The notes under the pieces are model-generated. The model did no database searches. It was not told where the DNA came from and saw only the letters and a program-made list of their open reading frames with translations. A stretch of DNA of 64,000 nucleotides, taken from a virus. The DNA lies in the IMG/VR virus record IMGVR_UViG_3300022920_000002, positions 36,898 to 100,897 of that record; one strand, written 5' to 3'. Position numbers and translations under genes: made by a program. Positions 26,628 to 36,628 of this stretch are shown here, in pieces; within the stretch, counting starts at the first letter, position 1; each line of letters starts with the position of its first letter.

Positions 26628-28568
26628 TTATCTTAAAATATCTGCTTCAAATACATAATTAGATGGATCCATACATACAATTTCAATATAAGGAGTTGTC
26701 GTTATCAACTGCGATGGGTCGATATTAACAACTGCTTGATTAAAACCTGTAGAAGTACTTGTCCAAATTTTTATATTATTTCCGTTAATGTCAATGTTAT
26801 CCAGTGCGACTCTAAATATTTGTCCTTTAGTCCAACCTATCGTAGAATCATCAATGTATATATTAAGATTTCCATTGAAGGGTTGGGCGTCGATTAAGTT
26901 TTTTAAACTTAATCTATTTGAGAACGAAACTAGTTTAGACCAAACACCATAAGTGTTTGCAAACGTTGGGTTAAATATGTTCCCTGATGTCAATTGACCA
27001 GATATTGTTTTAGCAGCAATATCCCATCTAAACACGTCAGAGATAGCATAACCATCGACGGTGTTATTTACTTTTATCTTTCCTGCAATAGATTTATCAA
27101 CAGTTGTACCTTTACCTGCAAAAATTACATCTGTATTATACTGTAATTCTACTGGTATCGTACCATCTATTAACGAATTGATTTTTCCATGTGCATTATT
27201 TACAAGCGCTAACAAAGAGTTTGAATCTTGTAATTGTAGAGAAGAAGCTGTAAAATTATCTTCTAGCTCTATTATTCTTTTTTCTAAAGCAGCTGCTTTC
27301 GCAGTAGCTAATATTACATTCTCTAAACTATCTAATCTATCTACGACTTTACCATATCTATTATTTGCTTGCAATAATAAATCTGTTGCATTTTCTAATG
27401 CAGTAGTAGTGTCCATAAAAAGGTCCATTGAGAATGTAGTAAAATCATTTACACTTGTCTCAACACCTACATTATCTAGAGATGAATTAAATTTAAGATT
27501 TAACTTTAATGAATAAGCATTACCGTTTAAACCTGTAACTTCATTAGGCTTAAATTTAATTTGTTCATGTATTTTTGTACCAGGTCCAGAAGTATCTTGA
27601 ATATCATCTAAGATTAAGATACCATATAGGTTGGTAGATCTATTTGCTGGAATTGACTGACTATATAAATCATAGTAAACTAGAACGGCATTAAATCTAA
27701 ATTGTTGTCCAGTCTTAGCAAAGTCTAATAGCGACTTTACATCAGGGTTATTCTGAATTCCTGCATAAGAAGCAGTGTCCCAATCAATAACAACTGAATC
27801 CGTAGCGTTTGTTGCGATATCATAATAAGCACCTGAATTAACTGACCATTCGTCTACGACTGGTGCAAGATTAACATTAGGATCTGGGTGTGTTTGTCCC
27901 TCTCTTCCTTCAATGTTAGCAGCTTCGCTATCTGTTGGGTATAATTTTGTAGCAGTTGTGTTATACTCCTGTGGCTTAAATAAAACTAATGGAGAGTAAC
28001 CTACTGATGTTGGTACATTAATGTAAACTTCATGATATGTATTACCTTGATAAGCCACATCATTTTCTGCATCAATGCTACCTAAATACTTTACTACTCT
28101 ATCATAATTAGCACCACCTAAAATAGCATTATTATTTTCAGCGTAGGCTCCTGTTGTAGATTCGTTAGAATCTGTAGGTCTAAGCTTTATTGCTCCTAAT
28201 GCAGACATCCATTTAAAGAATATCTTCTCAGCATCTGAAGCTAAAATAATTGGATCGTAATCATCATCATGTAGTAGAATCTCTTCCATGTTTAACGCAT
28301 AGTTCTGAAAAGTCTGTGCGAAATCAACGTTAGGTGGACCTGCTACATAATCTTGTCCAGAAGCTTGCTTTAAGTTCAGACCAAAGTCTATGGTATTAGA
28401 GCCGCTATTAGAATCTGTAAAATCTGGTAAGTCTAGTAAAGCGTATTTACTAAATTCAAATTTTAAATCAGAACTATTAAACGCCCTAGTCATGTCCCTT
28501 GCCGATGAAGCAAAAGCATACATTGTGCCACCCTGAGGCTGCGGTATTCTAACTAAAGGAGTTGCCAT
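26628..28568 (-). CDS. Structural protein with coiled coil (646 aa)
   Basis: 646 aa, beta-rich, with a helical segment about 380-470 (YGKVVDRLDSLENVILATAKAAALEKRIIELEDN) that looks like a trimeric coiled coil, followed by a C-terminal beta domain. The N-terminal domain contains EKIFFKWMSALGAIKLR. No catalytic motif or signal. Placed between the 187-aa fibre gene and the 1236-aa gene, it is probably a baseplate-to-fibre connector. Assignment rests on context and architecture. Confidence 0.6.
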   Translation of the reverse strand: MATPLVRIPQPQGGTMYAFASSARDMTRAFNSSDLKFEFSKYALLDLPDFTDSNSGSNTIDFGLNLKQASGQDYVAGPPNVDFAQTFQNYALNMEEILLHDDDYDPIILASDAEKIFFKWMSALGAIKLRPTDSNESTTGAYAENNNAILGGANYDRVVKYLGSIDAENDVAYQGNTYHEVYINVPTSVGYSPLVLFKPQEYNTTATKLYPTDSEAANIEGREGQTHPDPNVNLAPVVDEWSVNSGAYYDIATNATDSVVIDWDTASYAGIQNNPDVKSLLDFAKTGQQFRFNAVLVYYDLYSQSIPANRSTNLYGILILDDIQDTSGPGTKIHEQIKFKPNEVTGLNGNAYSLKLNLKFNSSLDNVGVETSVNDFTTFSMDLFMDTTTALENATDLLLQANNRYGKVVDRLDSLENVILATAKAAALEKRIIELEDNFTASSLQLQDSNSLLALVNNAHGKINSLIDGTIPVELQYNTDVIFAGKGTTVDKSIAGKIKVNNTVDGYAISDVFRWDIAAKTISGQLTSGNIFNPTFANTYGVWSKLVSFSNRLSLKNLIDAQPFNGNLNIYIDDSTIGWTKGQIFRVALDNIDINGNNIKIWTSTSTGFNQAVVNIDPSQLITTTPYIEIVCMDPSNYVFEADILR

Positions 28569-28592
28569 CTATTAGGTTTTAATTTAATTCTT

Positions 28593-29156
28593 TTAAGATA
28601 TAGTACAAGCGAATGCGCTGATAATATACCATTTGTTTTCAAAACATCTTAACGTTATCGTTGAGTTTAATCCAGTTAATTCAATGCTAGTTGCACCAAG
28701 TGTTACACCTGACGCAGGGTTCACAGCATAAGCTGCGGCACCGACATTAATTAGAGTTGCCTCTGTTCCATCAACTGCTTGGGGAATTGTAAATATCCCA
28801 TTAATAAAGTATGATCCTTTTGTAATTGCGGATGGTGCTAAATCTGATGCTGGAACTGCTGCGGTTCCTGCTACACCTGTTTTAGCTATCCTAGCACCAA
28901 GTGATACGTTGTTAGAGAATGCTGCTGCAGTACTAACGGCCATACCTGATGTGTTTACTACTAAAAGATTCGTACCATCATTAACTGTTAATGAAGCTGT
29001 AGTTGCACTAGCTAATCCACTTATTACCGAAGTAGTAGGATTTAATAATGCAATCACAGAAGCTAACTCATCGTTTAATAACTCAAAGTTACTGTTAATA
29101 GTTGGTCTTGAAGACGATACCGAGTCGGTACCTAAAATTTCTGTAATGTTTGCCAT
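28593..29156 (-). CDS. Small fibre-type protein
   Basis: 187 aa. The N-terminus ITEILGTDSVSSSRPTINSNFELLND is a pattern common at the N-termini of phage fibre and neck proteins, and its EIL..D...iN.NF core also occurs in the 937-aa collagen-like fibre, which suggests a common docking site. The rest is Ala/Thr/Gly-rich beta structure with heptad-free repeats (SGLASATTASLTVNDG), typical of fibrous trimers. It lies directly downstream of the gp7-like gene. Probably a short fibre or baseplate decoration protein. Confidence 0.6.
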   Translation of the reverse strand: MANITEILGTDSVSSSRPTINSNFELLNDELASVIALLNPTTSVISGLASATTASLTVNDGTNLLVVNTSGMAVSTAAAFSNNVSLGARIAKTGVAGTAAVPASDLAPSAITKGSYFINGIFTIPQAVDGTEATLINVGAAAYAVNPASGVTLGATSIELTGLNSTITLRCFENKWYIISAFACTIS

Positions 29157-29162
29157 TTTAGT

Positions 29163-31916
29163 TTATTTTACTTTTATCATGTTACGTCTTATGACGTTTT
29201 TGTTATTATATGTATCTTCCGCTTCAAGTTGAATAGAGTAATCTCCAGGCTCCTTGAAAATGTAGGTCAACCACATATTATTATAGTATATATCATTGAT
29301 TTCTGGGTTACTTAGATTAGTTATAGTCCATTTAGGATTTTTAGCTCCGGGAAACTTAGAAATGTCAGTCGATATAGTTAAATGTGTAGATCTCTCTACG
29401 GTTGCATGGTTTTTAAATACTTTCGTATCGTCCCATGTTGGATTATATTGTTTTGAGTGAGTAAGGCCACTAACTTGCGCCTGAGACGTAATGTCTGCCT
29501 TTACTATTTGTACAGAATCGAGGTCATAATTCCTAGATAATTCTCTTCCACTACATAATACATAGTGAAACTTATCTAAAATTTGACCGCCGTTATCAAA
29601 GTCCTCAAATATAGGATTAAAATTAAATTTAGTTATTATTGGATCAACACTTGTATTAATGTCAGCAATTATTGCTTGCCATGCACCAAAATCAGCAGCA
29701 TTAACCGGAGTTGAAGCCGTGATTGTATGTGATCCTACTGATGTTAAATTTGTAGCAGGATTTGTATGAGTTATTCTTAACTCATCGCCTTGTTCAATCC
29801 AATCTATTTTAAAAGAAGCTGCTAAATCGGTACCAACTCTCATTGCGTCCCACCATAAATGTTCTGTATCTTTATATCTAAAAGTAGACTCTTCCCATTG
29901 ATATGGTCCAGTTGTTTCAGAATATCCTGTTTCAGAATAAATATCTTTATATCTTCTAACTGTAGAAAACCTAACTCCTTGGTCTGCTTCTAAGTGTATA
30001 TAGTTTGCCCTATCTAACGTTAAGTGATAAGGTGCAATATTATCATCCACTTGCATTAAGTTGTCCTGTGCGAAGTCCCAGTAACCACCAGACGCTCCCC
30101 AGTCTAAAGTTTTAGAGTTCCATGTATTACCTACGTTATTAATATCAGTATCTAACCATTTGTACATACCGTATAATTCTAACTCTTTTAATTTAACTTC
30201 AAATAAATCTTTTGTTTTATAGAAAGACATGTGTCCGAATAAATCGTATGTTCTCATTTCTACAGTATAAGATCCAGGGTATGGCAGTCTTAAAGGTAAT
30301 CTTTTGTAATCATCGATTGCACCTCTATATTCTTGATGAAAATCATTTGGTCCGTCAATCAGCCATTCAATTTCATATACCCATTTCTTCCACCAATTAT
30401 CCCACGTTACTTTTAAATTCGCGTTTGCATCTACAGCATCATCCCAAACAAAAACAGCTTCATCCCATATATCGTCAAATGAAAGAATTCCATCTAATAT
30501 AACTGGACATCCAATTGGGATATTTTCATTATATGAATTTAATTCTCTATCATGGTATGTTGAGTAAAAGGCTGTAATCATGTCTTTAAGCTCAGTTCTC
30601 TCTGCGCTAGTTAACGTAGACTCTTCACCTGGAAGCATGTTTAAAAATTTATCGTAATTATTTAAAGGATCATTTTGGTTTAATGTAGTTTTTAAAACAT
30701 TAGAAGTATCTTCAATAAATAATTCTCTATCATTTGGAAACACCTCGTACTTGATTCTATTACCTTCAGTAAATAAACCGATTGGGTTTTGAATTTTCCA
30801 AACGTTTAAATTCCTATTTGTAAAATAATCACCTTCACCTGTAATATCAATAATCTTAGCCTCAAGTGGTAGATAGTCTTTTTGTAATCTATTCTTTAAG
30901 CCATATAGTTTAATAATAACTTCTTCAGGAGTATAATCAAAAGTTTCAGTTACATTAGGAATATCCCATTGGTCAAACGATCCGTTAGGTTCATTTAATC
31001 TATAAACTAAACTAAATCTACTGGTTTTCTTTTTAGTAGAAGAGGGTACTTTAAACTTTAACCTCTTTCTAATCATCTCACCTCTAACCGAAGCATTAGG
31101 AACTGGAATTGCATGTAGCTTTCCAAAATTGTTTTCGGATTTATCTACATTAATCCAATATTCTTTTAATGTAATTTTATCATAACCGAAAAAGTCTATC
31201 GCATTTAAGATAGCTTTATATGTACCAACAAATGGTTTAATGTTATGTAATTCTAAAAGTAATTCCTTTCTCTTTTGGTTTAATAAAACTTGATCAGGCG
31301 CTTGTTCTGAAATATCATGTGATTTAAACAACATAAAATCAGAGTCCTGTAATTGATTTCCTAAATTACCTAAAAGAACTTTAAGTCTTTCATCTTCTCC
31401 TTCAACTTCACCGTATACTTGAATTCTTGCAATTACCTCATCGCCAGCTTTAACAGCCAATATTCTTTTGTGTATACCTTCTACAGTAGAGCTAAGTGCA
31501 ATATTAACTTGTATTGCAACTGGTGTATTTTCGTTTAATACTTTTAAGTAATTAGCATCTTGAGAATTAATAATACTATTATCTGATAATTCTTTAGTTT
31601 GAGTTTTATATTCTTTTATGCTAGACGCAGTTTCGCCTAATGCATAGCCATACATAATAATATCTTCAGATTGATCTAACTTTGTAGCCTCCCACTCAAA
31701 AGAAAAATTATTAATTGTCCCATCAGGAGATACCGGAGTATTAACGATTGGACCACCACTTAAATCTACACACTCTTCTAGAATAAACAGGTTGACCGTT
31801 TCAAAAAGATCTGTAGATACAATAGGTAAATAGATAGTACCTTCCCAGATGCCATCTACCTTTTCGAATTGTAGCTCGCTTGTTATTCCCTTAAAAAATC
31901 TTAAGTTATTCCACAT
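29163..31916 (-). CDS. Baseplate wedge protein, gp7-like by position
   Basis: 917 aa, comparable to T4 gp7 (1032 aa), which also follows gp6 in the wedge operon. The sequence has many beta strands, Trp-rich segments near 480-600 (DIWDEAVFVWDD, TWDNWWKKWVYEIEWLI) and PKD-like strands near the end (PGDYSIQLEAEDTYNN), which are common in large wedge proteins. It starts with a TAATG overlap with the 90-aa gene. I rely on size and order (gp25-gp6-x-this) more than on sequence identity. Confidence 0.5.
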   Translation of the reverse strand: MWNNLRFFKGITSELQFEKVDGIWEGTIYLPIVSTDLFETVNLFILEECVDLSGGPIVNTPVSPDGTINNFSFEWEATKLDQSEDIIMYGYALGETASSIKEYKTQTKELSDNSIINSQDANYLKVLNENTPVAIQVNIALSSTVEGIHKRILAVKAGDEVIARIQVYGEVEGEDERLKVLLGNLGNQLQDSDFMLFKSHDISEQAPDQVLLNQKRKELLLELHNIKPFVGTYKAILNAIDFFGYDKITLKEYWINVDKSENNFGKLHAIPVPNASVRGEMIRKRLKFKVPSSTKKKTSRFSLVYRLNEPNGSFDQWDIPNVTETFDYTPEEVIIKLYGLKNRLQKDYLPLEAKIIDITGEGDYFTNRNLNVWKIQNPIGLFTEGNRIKYEVFPNDRELFIEDTSNVLKTTLNQNDPLNNYDKFLNMLPGEESTLTSAERTELKDMITAFYSTYHDRELNSYNENIPIGCPVILDGILSFDDIWDEAVFVWDDAVDANANLKVTWDNWWKKWVYEIEWLIDGPNDFHQEYRGAIDDYKRLPLRLPYPGSYTVEMRTYDLFGHMSFYKTKDLFEVKLKELELYGMYKWLDTDINNVGNTWNSKTLDWGASGGYWDFAQDNLMQVDDNIAPYHLTLDRANYIHLEADQGVRFSTVRRYKDIYSETGYSETTGPYQWEESTFRYKDTEHLWWDAMRVGTDLAASFKIDWIEQGDELRITHTNPATNLTSVGSHTITASTPVNAADFGAWQAIIADINTSVDPIITKFNFNPIFEDFDNGGQILDKFHYVLCSGRELSRNYDLDSVQIVKADITSQAQVSGLTHSKQYNPTWDDTKVFKNHATVERSTHLTISTDISKFPGAKNPKWTITNLSNPEINDIYYNNMWLTYIFKEPGDYSIQLEAEDTYNNKNVIRRNMIKVK

Positions 31917-32188
31917 TATCTAGTGAGTTTATTATCTTTTTTAACTGTATAGTTTTTGTAACTTCTTAAAAATCTATTAGCATTAAGTATATTAAGTAAA
32001 TAGTCATCTAAGAATTGAATAAATTCAGATACTACTTTATTTCTTTGTATATGTTTAGATAACATGTTTGCTAGTAAACCTTTAGTCTGATAATTACCAG
32101 GACCGTTTAATCTAACATCTTGCTTTTCTTTAGCAACATCATATAGCCTCTTTCTTTTATATGTAAATAAGTTTTTATATAATGACAT
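31916..32188 (-). CDS. Small basic protein inside the wedge operon
   Basis: 90 aa, strongly basic and helical (KNLFTYKRKRLYDVAKEKQ; KNYTVKKDNK). It is joined to gp6 upstream and the gp7-like gene downstream by TAATG overlaps on both sides, so it is almost certainly expressed with them. T4 has no equivalent between genes 6 and 7 that I recognise. It may be a small wedge subunit or an assembly factor. Confidence 0.65.
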   Translation of the reverse strand: MSLYKNLFTYKRKRLYDVAKEKQDVRLNGPGNYQTKGLLANMLSKHIQRNKVVSEFIQFLDDYLLNILNANRFLRSYKNYTVKKDNKLTR

Positions 32189-34017
32189 TATTTCAGGGCT
32201 TTTCTATTTCCAGCTTGTACTCTAGTGTAAATAGTTCTAGGCACTGGGTTAGGGTCAAAATTAACTGACATTGCTGCTTCCGCATTTATCAAAGCTGTAT
32301 CTACGATTTCGTCACCGTCACGATCTTGCCATCCACCTCTAAATACTGCAACCTCTTCCTTCTCCATTATTATATCACCCCACTGGTCTAGCCCTGCAAC
32401 AGTATATGGTATCACTGTAGAAGCTTCAACATCAACAGTCTTCACTTCTTCTATTTTCTTAAAGAAGATATATTTTTGTTTACCATTACCTATGTCTTCT
32501 AAAACTACAGGCTCTTGCGGTTGTACTGTTACTGTAACAGATTCATAGTAACCAAGTCTTCTTGCAGTCTCTTCTGTTTCAGAAATAAATCTAATATTAA
32601 CAGCATCAATTCCCTCTATCTTTTCTAAGATGTAAATAATATCTGACTTAGGTAGTTTATCTCTTCTTGTTACATTTAACAAATAATCACTTACCTTGGT
32701 TCTAACATCGTTAAAGATTTCTTCTTTACTAAATCCTTCAAAATATCTAATATCAATATCCATGCTATATTTTCTAACTTTAGGTTTAACAAATACAACT
32801 TCTGTTGTTACCATTTGCTGACCACTAGTTTGAATCACTTGTCCCATTTTGTCATATTCGTTTTGGTCGAAGAACATTTCGTTTTCTGGGATTGAAAAAT
32901 AATCTTGCCCAGTCGCTAATTTCTTTTTAACATCTGGCACTGCAAAAATATAGATTACATTATCATCATCTAAATACTCATCTGACGTAGTATTGTAAGC
33001 GTCGATGTACGAGAATAAACCGTATCTTGATAAGAAGTATTCATAATTATCTGGCGTTGCTAAAACAAAAGATTTTGAAGCAAGAGGCGTCATAATTTTA
33101 GTAAATTCTATAGACTCTCTGTCAGATCCCATTTTAGGAGACGACGTTACAGTAATATCTAAAAACTCATTTAAGTCATGTGTTACTCCTAATGAATCAG
33201 TACCTTCAGCTTCCCACTTAAATGTAATATCTTGGCCATCGTCTATATTACCAGAATAGCCATCATGTTGTACATATTCTACTTCAATAGTAGATCCTAG
33301 TTGTGGAATTGCACCAAAAGCTCCATTACCAAAATAAATATCAATACCACCTGAGATACCTGTTTTTACTAAGTAGCCTTTTTCTTTATTTAATAAGTCA
33401 TATAAAGACTCATGTTTAGTCCACTTTTCTCCATTGACTGAAACAGCCACTTTTGAATGATCCGATAGTTTTACAGTTTGTAAATTAAATGATTGTAGTT
33501 TCTCACCAGTTCCAGTTACAGTTTGTGTTTCTAAAACACCCTGCATAAGTGGAGCTTTAATCTTAAACATGTTAGTCTTTTCTAATCTAAATCTATCATT
33601 TGAAGAAATGGCAGAATATTTTAAATTGTTTAATTCACATTTAAGTTCTGCGTTTGTTTCTATATTTAAACCAGTTCCTGCAATCTTACCTAGATCAGCA
33701 CCTGGCTTCCATCTAAATTCAATTTCACCGGTTGCTGCAAAACCTCTAGTTGCATCATGGCCTGTTAATCTTGACATACCATAAATAGATTCAGGCTGTT
33801 GTGCTGTATAAATATTTTGCTCAACAACTGAGTCTTCAATATAGAACATAATAAGTTCATACAATTCACCGAATACGTTAATGATCTGAGCAAATGGAGA
33901 CGCCTCCGTGAATAAAGTATTGGCACGTTTGTAAACTCTTGTAATATAAGTTCTCGTGTCCTGTTGGATTTGGGTTGCTCTTGCCCTAGTCGTTTCTAAA
34001 AAATTTAATTGTGCCAT
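32188..34017 (-). CDS. 6: Baseplate wedge protein gp6
   Basis: gp6 forms the ring that joins the baseplate wedges and belongs to the baseplate J superfamily. Length 609 aa (T4: 660). Supporting segments: the N-terminal helical region (FLETTRARATQIQQDTRTYITRVYKRANTLF), the ASPFAQIINVFGELYELIMFYIEDS stretch, the PESIYGMSRLTGHDATRGFAATGEI turn, and the C-terminal J-like domain (VRTKVSDYLLN, LPKSDIIYILEKIEGIDAVNIRFISE). It follows gp25 by 16 nt, the usual neighbour pair in contractile tails. Confidence 0.8.
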   Translation of the reverse strand: MAQLNFLETTRARATQIQQDTRTYITRVYKRANTLFTEASPFAQIINVFGELYELIMFYIEDSVVEQNIYTAQQPESIYGMSRLTGHDATRGFAATGEIEFRWKPGADLGKIAGTGLNIETNAELKCELNNLKYSAISSNDRFRLEKTNMFKIKAPLMQGVLETQTVTGTGEKLQSFNLQTVKLSDHSKVAVSVNGEKWTKHESLYDLLNKEKGYLVKTGISGGIDIYFGNGAFGAIPQLGSTIEVEYVQHDGYSGNIDDGQDITFKWEAEGTDSLGVTHDLNEFLDITVTSSPKMGSDRESIEFTKIMTPLASKSFVLATPDNYEYFLSRYGLFSYIDAYNTTSDEYLDDDNVIYIFAVPDVKKKLATGQDYFSIPENEMFFDQNEYDKMGQVIQTSGQQMVTTEVVFVKPKVRKYSMDIDIRYFEGFSKEEIFNDVRTKVSDYLLNVTRRDKLPKSDIIYILEKIEGIDAVNIRFISETEETARRLGYYESVTVTVQPQEPVVLEDIGNGKQKYIFFKKIEEVKTVDVEASTVIPYTVAGLDQWGDIIMEKEEVAVFRGGWQDRDGDEIVDTALINAEAAMSVNFDPNPVPRTIYTRVQAGNRKALK

Positions 34018-34033
34018 TTATTATTTATCTCTT

Positions 34034-34390
34034 TTATCTTAGGTTTATTTGTACTAGGTATTTACTATCAACTGTAATATCAATATAAGCAATATCTCTC
34101 ACTTCACCTCTAAAGAACTTGACATCTGTTTCTACATTATACTTTACAGCCAATGGACAATATCTAGATATCTGGTCATCAATCGTACTTCTAATTTGAT
34201 ATTCGTTCTGGCCTAAAGAATAAACCATATCTTCTAGGTTGCATCCAAAGGTTGGAGAACCTAAAACTTCTTGTCTTCTAGTGAACAATATCGTTTCGAT
34301 CTGAGTCAGTAATTGCTCAATCTCACCGTTGTTTTGTATTTGTGTCGAATTGTAGTTCGGGTCACCTATGTACTTTATATATAAATCCAT
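34034..34390 (-). CDS. 25: Baseplate wedge protein gp25
   Basis: 118 aa (T4: 132). The gp25/GpW family core is clear: IEQLLTQIETILFTRRQEVLGSPTFGCNLEDMVYSLGQ, with the R...G.p.FG motif and the helix that contacts gp6, and a C-terminal YIDITVDSKYLVQINL strand. gp25 is a universal contractile-tail wedge component that nucleates sheath assembly. It lies directly before gp6 and after the neck-type gene. Confidence 0.88.
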   Translation of the reverse strand: MDLYIKYIGDPNYNSTQIQNNGEIEQLLTQIETILFTRRQEVLGSPTFGCNLEDMVYSLGQNEYQIRSTIDDQISRYCPLAVKYNVETDVKFFRGEVRDIAYIDITVDSKYLVQINLR

Positions 34391-34420
34391 TTATATATGT
34401 ATCTGGCTTTTTATGAGTGC

Positions 34421-35263
34421 TTATGAGTGGAACATCCAGTCCACGCCTTCATCGCCTTTGATTTCTTCAACAATTGACTCTAATTCGGTGTCTCCCATGT
34501 CTTTTATTGCTCCATAATCAAATTCAACATTACCAGGTAATGCAAATTTAAAAATACCTAACTTAGCGCCAAGTGATTGTTTAATCTTAGCACTTACATA
34601 TCTAAAAAATATCTCGTCACTGTACAATGCACAATCTGAAATAGTTTCATATATGTTTAATATCACATCTCCCTTTGGAGTATCACCTAATATCTTTAAC
34701 TTACCATCTAATCTAGTGTAGTTAAAGCTAATAGGATTTTCCATAATTTGTCTAGACATATCAGCTAAAGAAGCATTCAATACATAATATTGTAATTCTT
34801 CTGCTGCTTCTGCAGGGCCTGAGCCATCGTACATTCCTCTAAACAACATTTTTTCTAAAGCAAAGTCTCCGCCACCTTGGAATCTCACATCCATGCCTCC
34901 ACCTGTACTGTTAAATCCGGATTTTAAATCAAATACACCAAACACAGAATATACTCCGCCACCACCGTCAGCGCCAGCTTTTGGTAGATTTAAACATCTA
35001 GTGTTTTTAAAGTATGCTGATTGAAAAACTGCAGCAGGGATATGATAATAGTTTTCTGCAACAGAATCTTCATATTGTTTATAGAACCATTTCTTAGCTC
35101 TATTAATAATATTAACAATTTCTTTTTGTGGTAAATTAACAGGCACCATACAAGCACCGGTCATATCATCACCGATCTCCTGTAAGAATTCGTTTAAACA
35201 GTTATTACCAAAATCTCTTTCGGTACCTAATCCATTTTCACTGCCGCTTCTAATTTCGCTCAT
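34421..35263 (-). CDS. Neck protein, gp13-like
   Basis: 280 aa (T4 gp13: 309). The best evidence is the C-terminal region DEIFFRYVSAKIKQSLGAKLG, FALPGNVEFDYGAIKDMGDTELESIVEEI. This follows the T4-type gp13 pattern, in which a helix with Lys/Arg and a Gly-x-x-L is followed by LPG-x-V-x-hydrophobic, an Asp/Gly turn and an acidic helix. gp13 closes the head-to-tail joint after packaging. The centre has Gly-rich loops. It begins the wedge operon. The assignment is moderate because only the C-terminal pattern is distinctive. Confidence 0.55.
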   Translation of the reverse strand: MSEIRSGSENGLGTERDFGNNCLNEFLQEIGDDMTGACMVPVNLPQKEIVNIINRAKKWFYKQYEDSVAENYYHIPAAVFQSAYFKNTRCLNLPKAGADGGGGVYSVFGVFDLKSGFNSTGGGMDVRFQGGGDFALEKMLFRGMYDGSGPAEAAEELQYYVLNASLADMSRQIMENPISFNYTRLDGKLKILGDTPKGDVILNIYETISDCALYSDEIFFRYVSAKIKQSLGAKLGIFKFALPGNVEFDYGAIKDMGDTELESIVEEIKGDEGVDWMFHS

Positions 35264-35264
35264 T

Positions 35265-36578
35265 TTAGTTTTTAATTTTTTTACTTACTATAACTTCAGT
35301 CTCATCTGAGAATCTAGCATGAGGTCCAACCCCACCTTCTCTGAAAATACCTCCAGTCATTCTACCTTTAAAAATACCATCTCTTCCAAAAACATAACAG
35401 TTTTTTAAATGACAGCTACCATGTACAAACGAAGATTCAACTTTAGAATCTGCCACTTCAGCACCTTGGTATAGATTTGATCTTAATATTTGTGCTCCTT
35501 CGATTTTACCACCGTAAATTTCACAATTCTCAAGATTACCAGATAACTTGCAATTAACAAATTCAAAACCGTCTAATAAATATGCTGTTTTAAAAACACC
35601 ATCTTTAACTTGGATCGCCCCATAATCAGAATCATAGTTAATTACGCCCTCTTCCATACTACCGTTCGATAGAAGATCTAAGACTTTTTTCTTAAATCGA
35701 TTCCATTGGACTCTAATAACCTGAGGATCATCTTGTAAATCTACTAGTATATGTATCTTAGGCCAATGTTTATTTACGGCGCTATAGTCTTTTAACATAG
35801 CCATTAGCGGCTCATTTTTCTGTAAAATCCTTTTCATCTCTATTTTATTCTCAGGTGTAAACCTAGGATTAAAACAAGAATTAAAAATTGACAGGATAAA
35901 CATGTCAGCTAAATTTAAAATATCTTCAGTTCTTTTTTCGTAATCAGCACCACCAACATATCTAAATTCTAGATAATTGCTTTGAGCCTTTTCAAAGTTA
36001 ATACCGTAATATTTAGTATTAGCAAATGTAAAGTTATCTGAACTTATTAAATTTTCATTGTAATAAAAGGCTTCATGTTTAGGCATAACCCATTTAATAG
36101 ATTTTGCATAAGTAGAATTTTCTCTATTAGGGAAGTATTTGTAAACTCTCTTCTCGTCGAATTCTAAAATAAACTTTAAAATATTCATTTTAGAAATCAT
36201 TAGAGTATCTTCTAAACAGTCTGGGTTAAAAGACATGTTTAGGTGGATAGAGGCTCGATCATTTGTATAACCGTTCTCTCTAATCCATCCCAACATTTTA
36301 ATGATAACTAATCTTGCATCACGATATAGCATCGCTCCAGTTACAAGTTCCATAAGGCCTTTACCACCAGACATATCTGGTTCAAGTTTAAAAACCTCTT
36401 TACTAGGTTGAAAGTCTGAATGTGCCTTAGTCTCTAATCTAATTTTACGATTAAGTAACTTAGATATAGAATCTACAGTAGCTTGTTCTTCTAGATTTGA
36501 GTAGAATTCAAATTCAATCCCAATCTGACTTGAGTTGAGTATTGAAATCCTACTAGATTCTTTGTTTAGTTTTTGCAT
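35265..36578 (-). CDS. Putative amidoligase with beta-helix-like C-terminus
   Basis: 437 aa. The N-terminal two-thirds fits the amidoligase (COOH-NH2 ligase, glutamine-synthetase-like) pattern: G20-I-E22-F-E24, D(M)SGGKGLMELVTGAMLYRDAR, a helix, then SIHLNMSF, and later NYLEFRYVGGADYEKR. Known relatives join amines or amino acids to carboxylates using ATP. The C-terminal part (about 335-420) is an array of short strands with Asn/Gly turns (FVNCKLSGNLENCEIYGG and following) like a pentapeptide or right-handed beta helix. It lies between the S1-like and neck genes. Target is unknown; modification of a virion protein or the host wall are options. A GATATATATT element lies upstream. Confidence 0.6.
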   Translation of the reverse strand: MQKLNKESSRISILNSSQIGIEFEFYSNLEEQATVDSISKLLNRKIRLETKAHSDFQPSKEVFKLEPDMSGGKGLMELVTGAMLYRDARLVIIKMLGWIRENGYTNDRASIHLNMSFNPDCLEDTLMISKMNILKFILEFDEKRVYKYFPNRENSTYAKSIKWVMPKHEAFYYNENLISSDNFTFANTKYYGINFEKAQSNYLEFRYVGGADYEKRTEDILNLADMFILSIFNSCFNPRFTPENKIEMKRILQKNEPLMAMLKDYSAVNKHWPKIHILVDLQDDPQVIRVQWNRFKKKVLDLLSNGSMEEGVINYDSDYGAIQVKDGVFKTAYLLDGFEFVNCKLSGNLENCEIYGGKIEGAQILRSNLYQGAEVADSKVESSFVHGSCHLKNCYVFGRDGIFKGRMTGGIFREGGVGPHARFSDETEVIVSKKIKN

Positions 36579-36601
36579 ATTGAGAGTATGATATTACTTT
36601 C

Positions 36602-36611
36602 AATATATATC
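36602..36611 (-). promoter_or_regulatory. GATATATATT, variant of the late element
   Basis: Minus-strand variant of the recurring element, 23 bp upstream of the amidoligase-like ATG at 36578, in a spot with plausible promoter spacing. Confidence 0.35.
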
Positions 36612-36628
36612 AACCATATCTAAGATAG

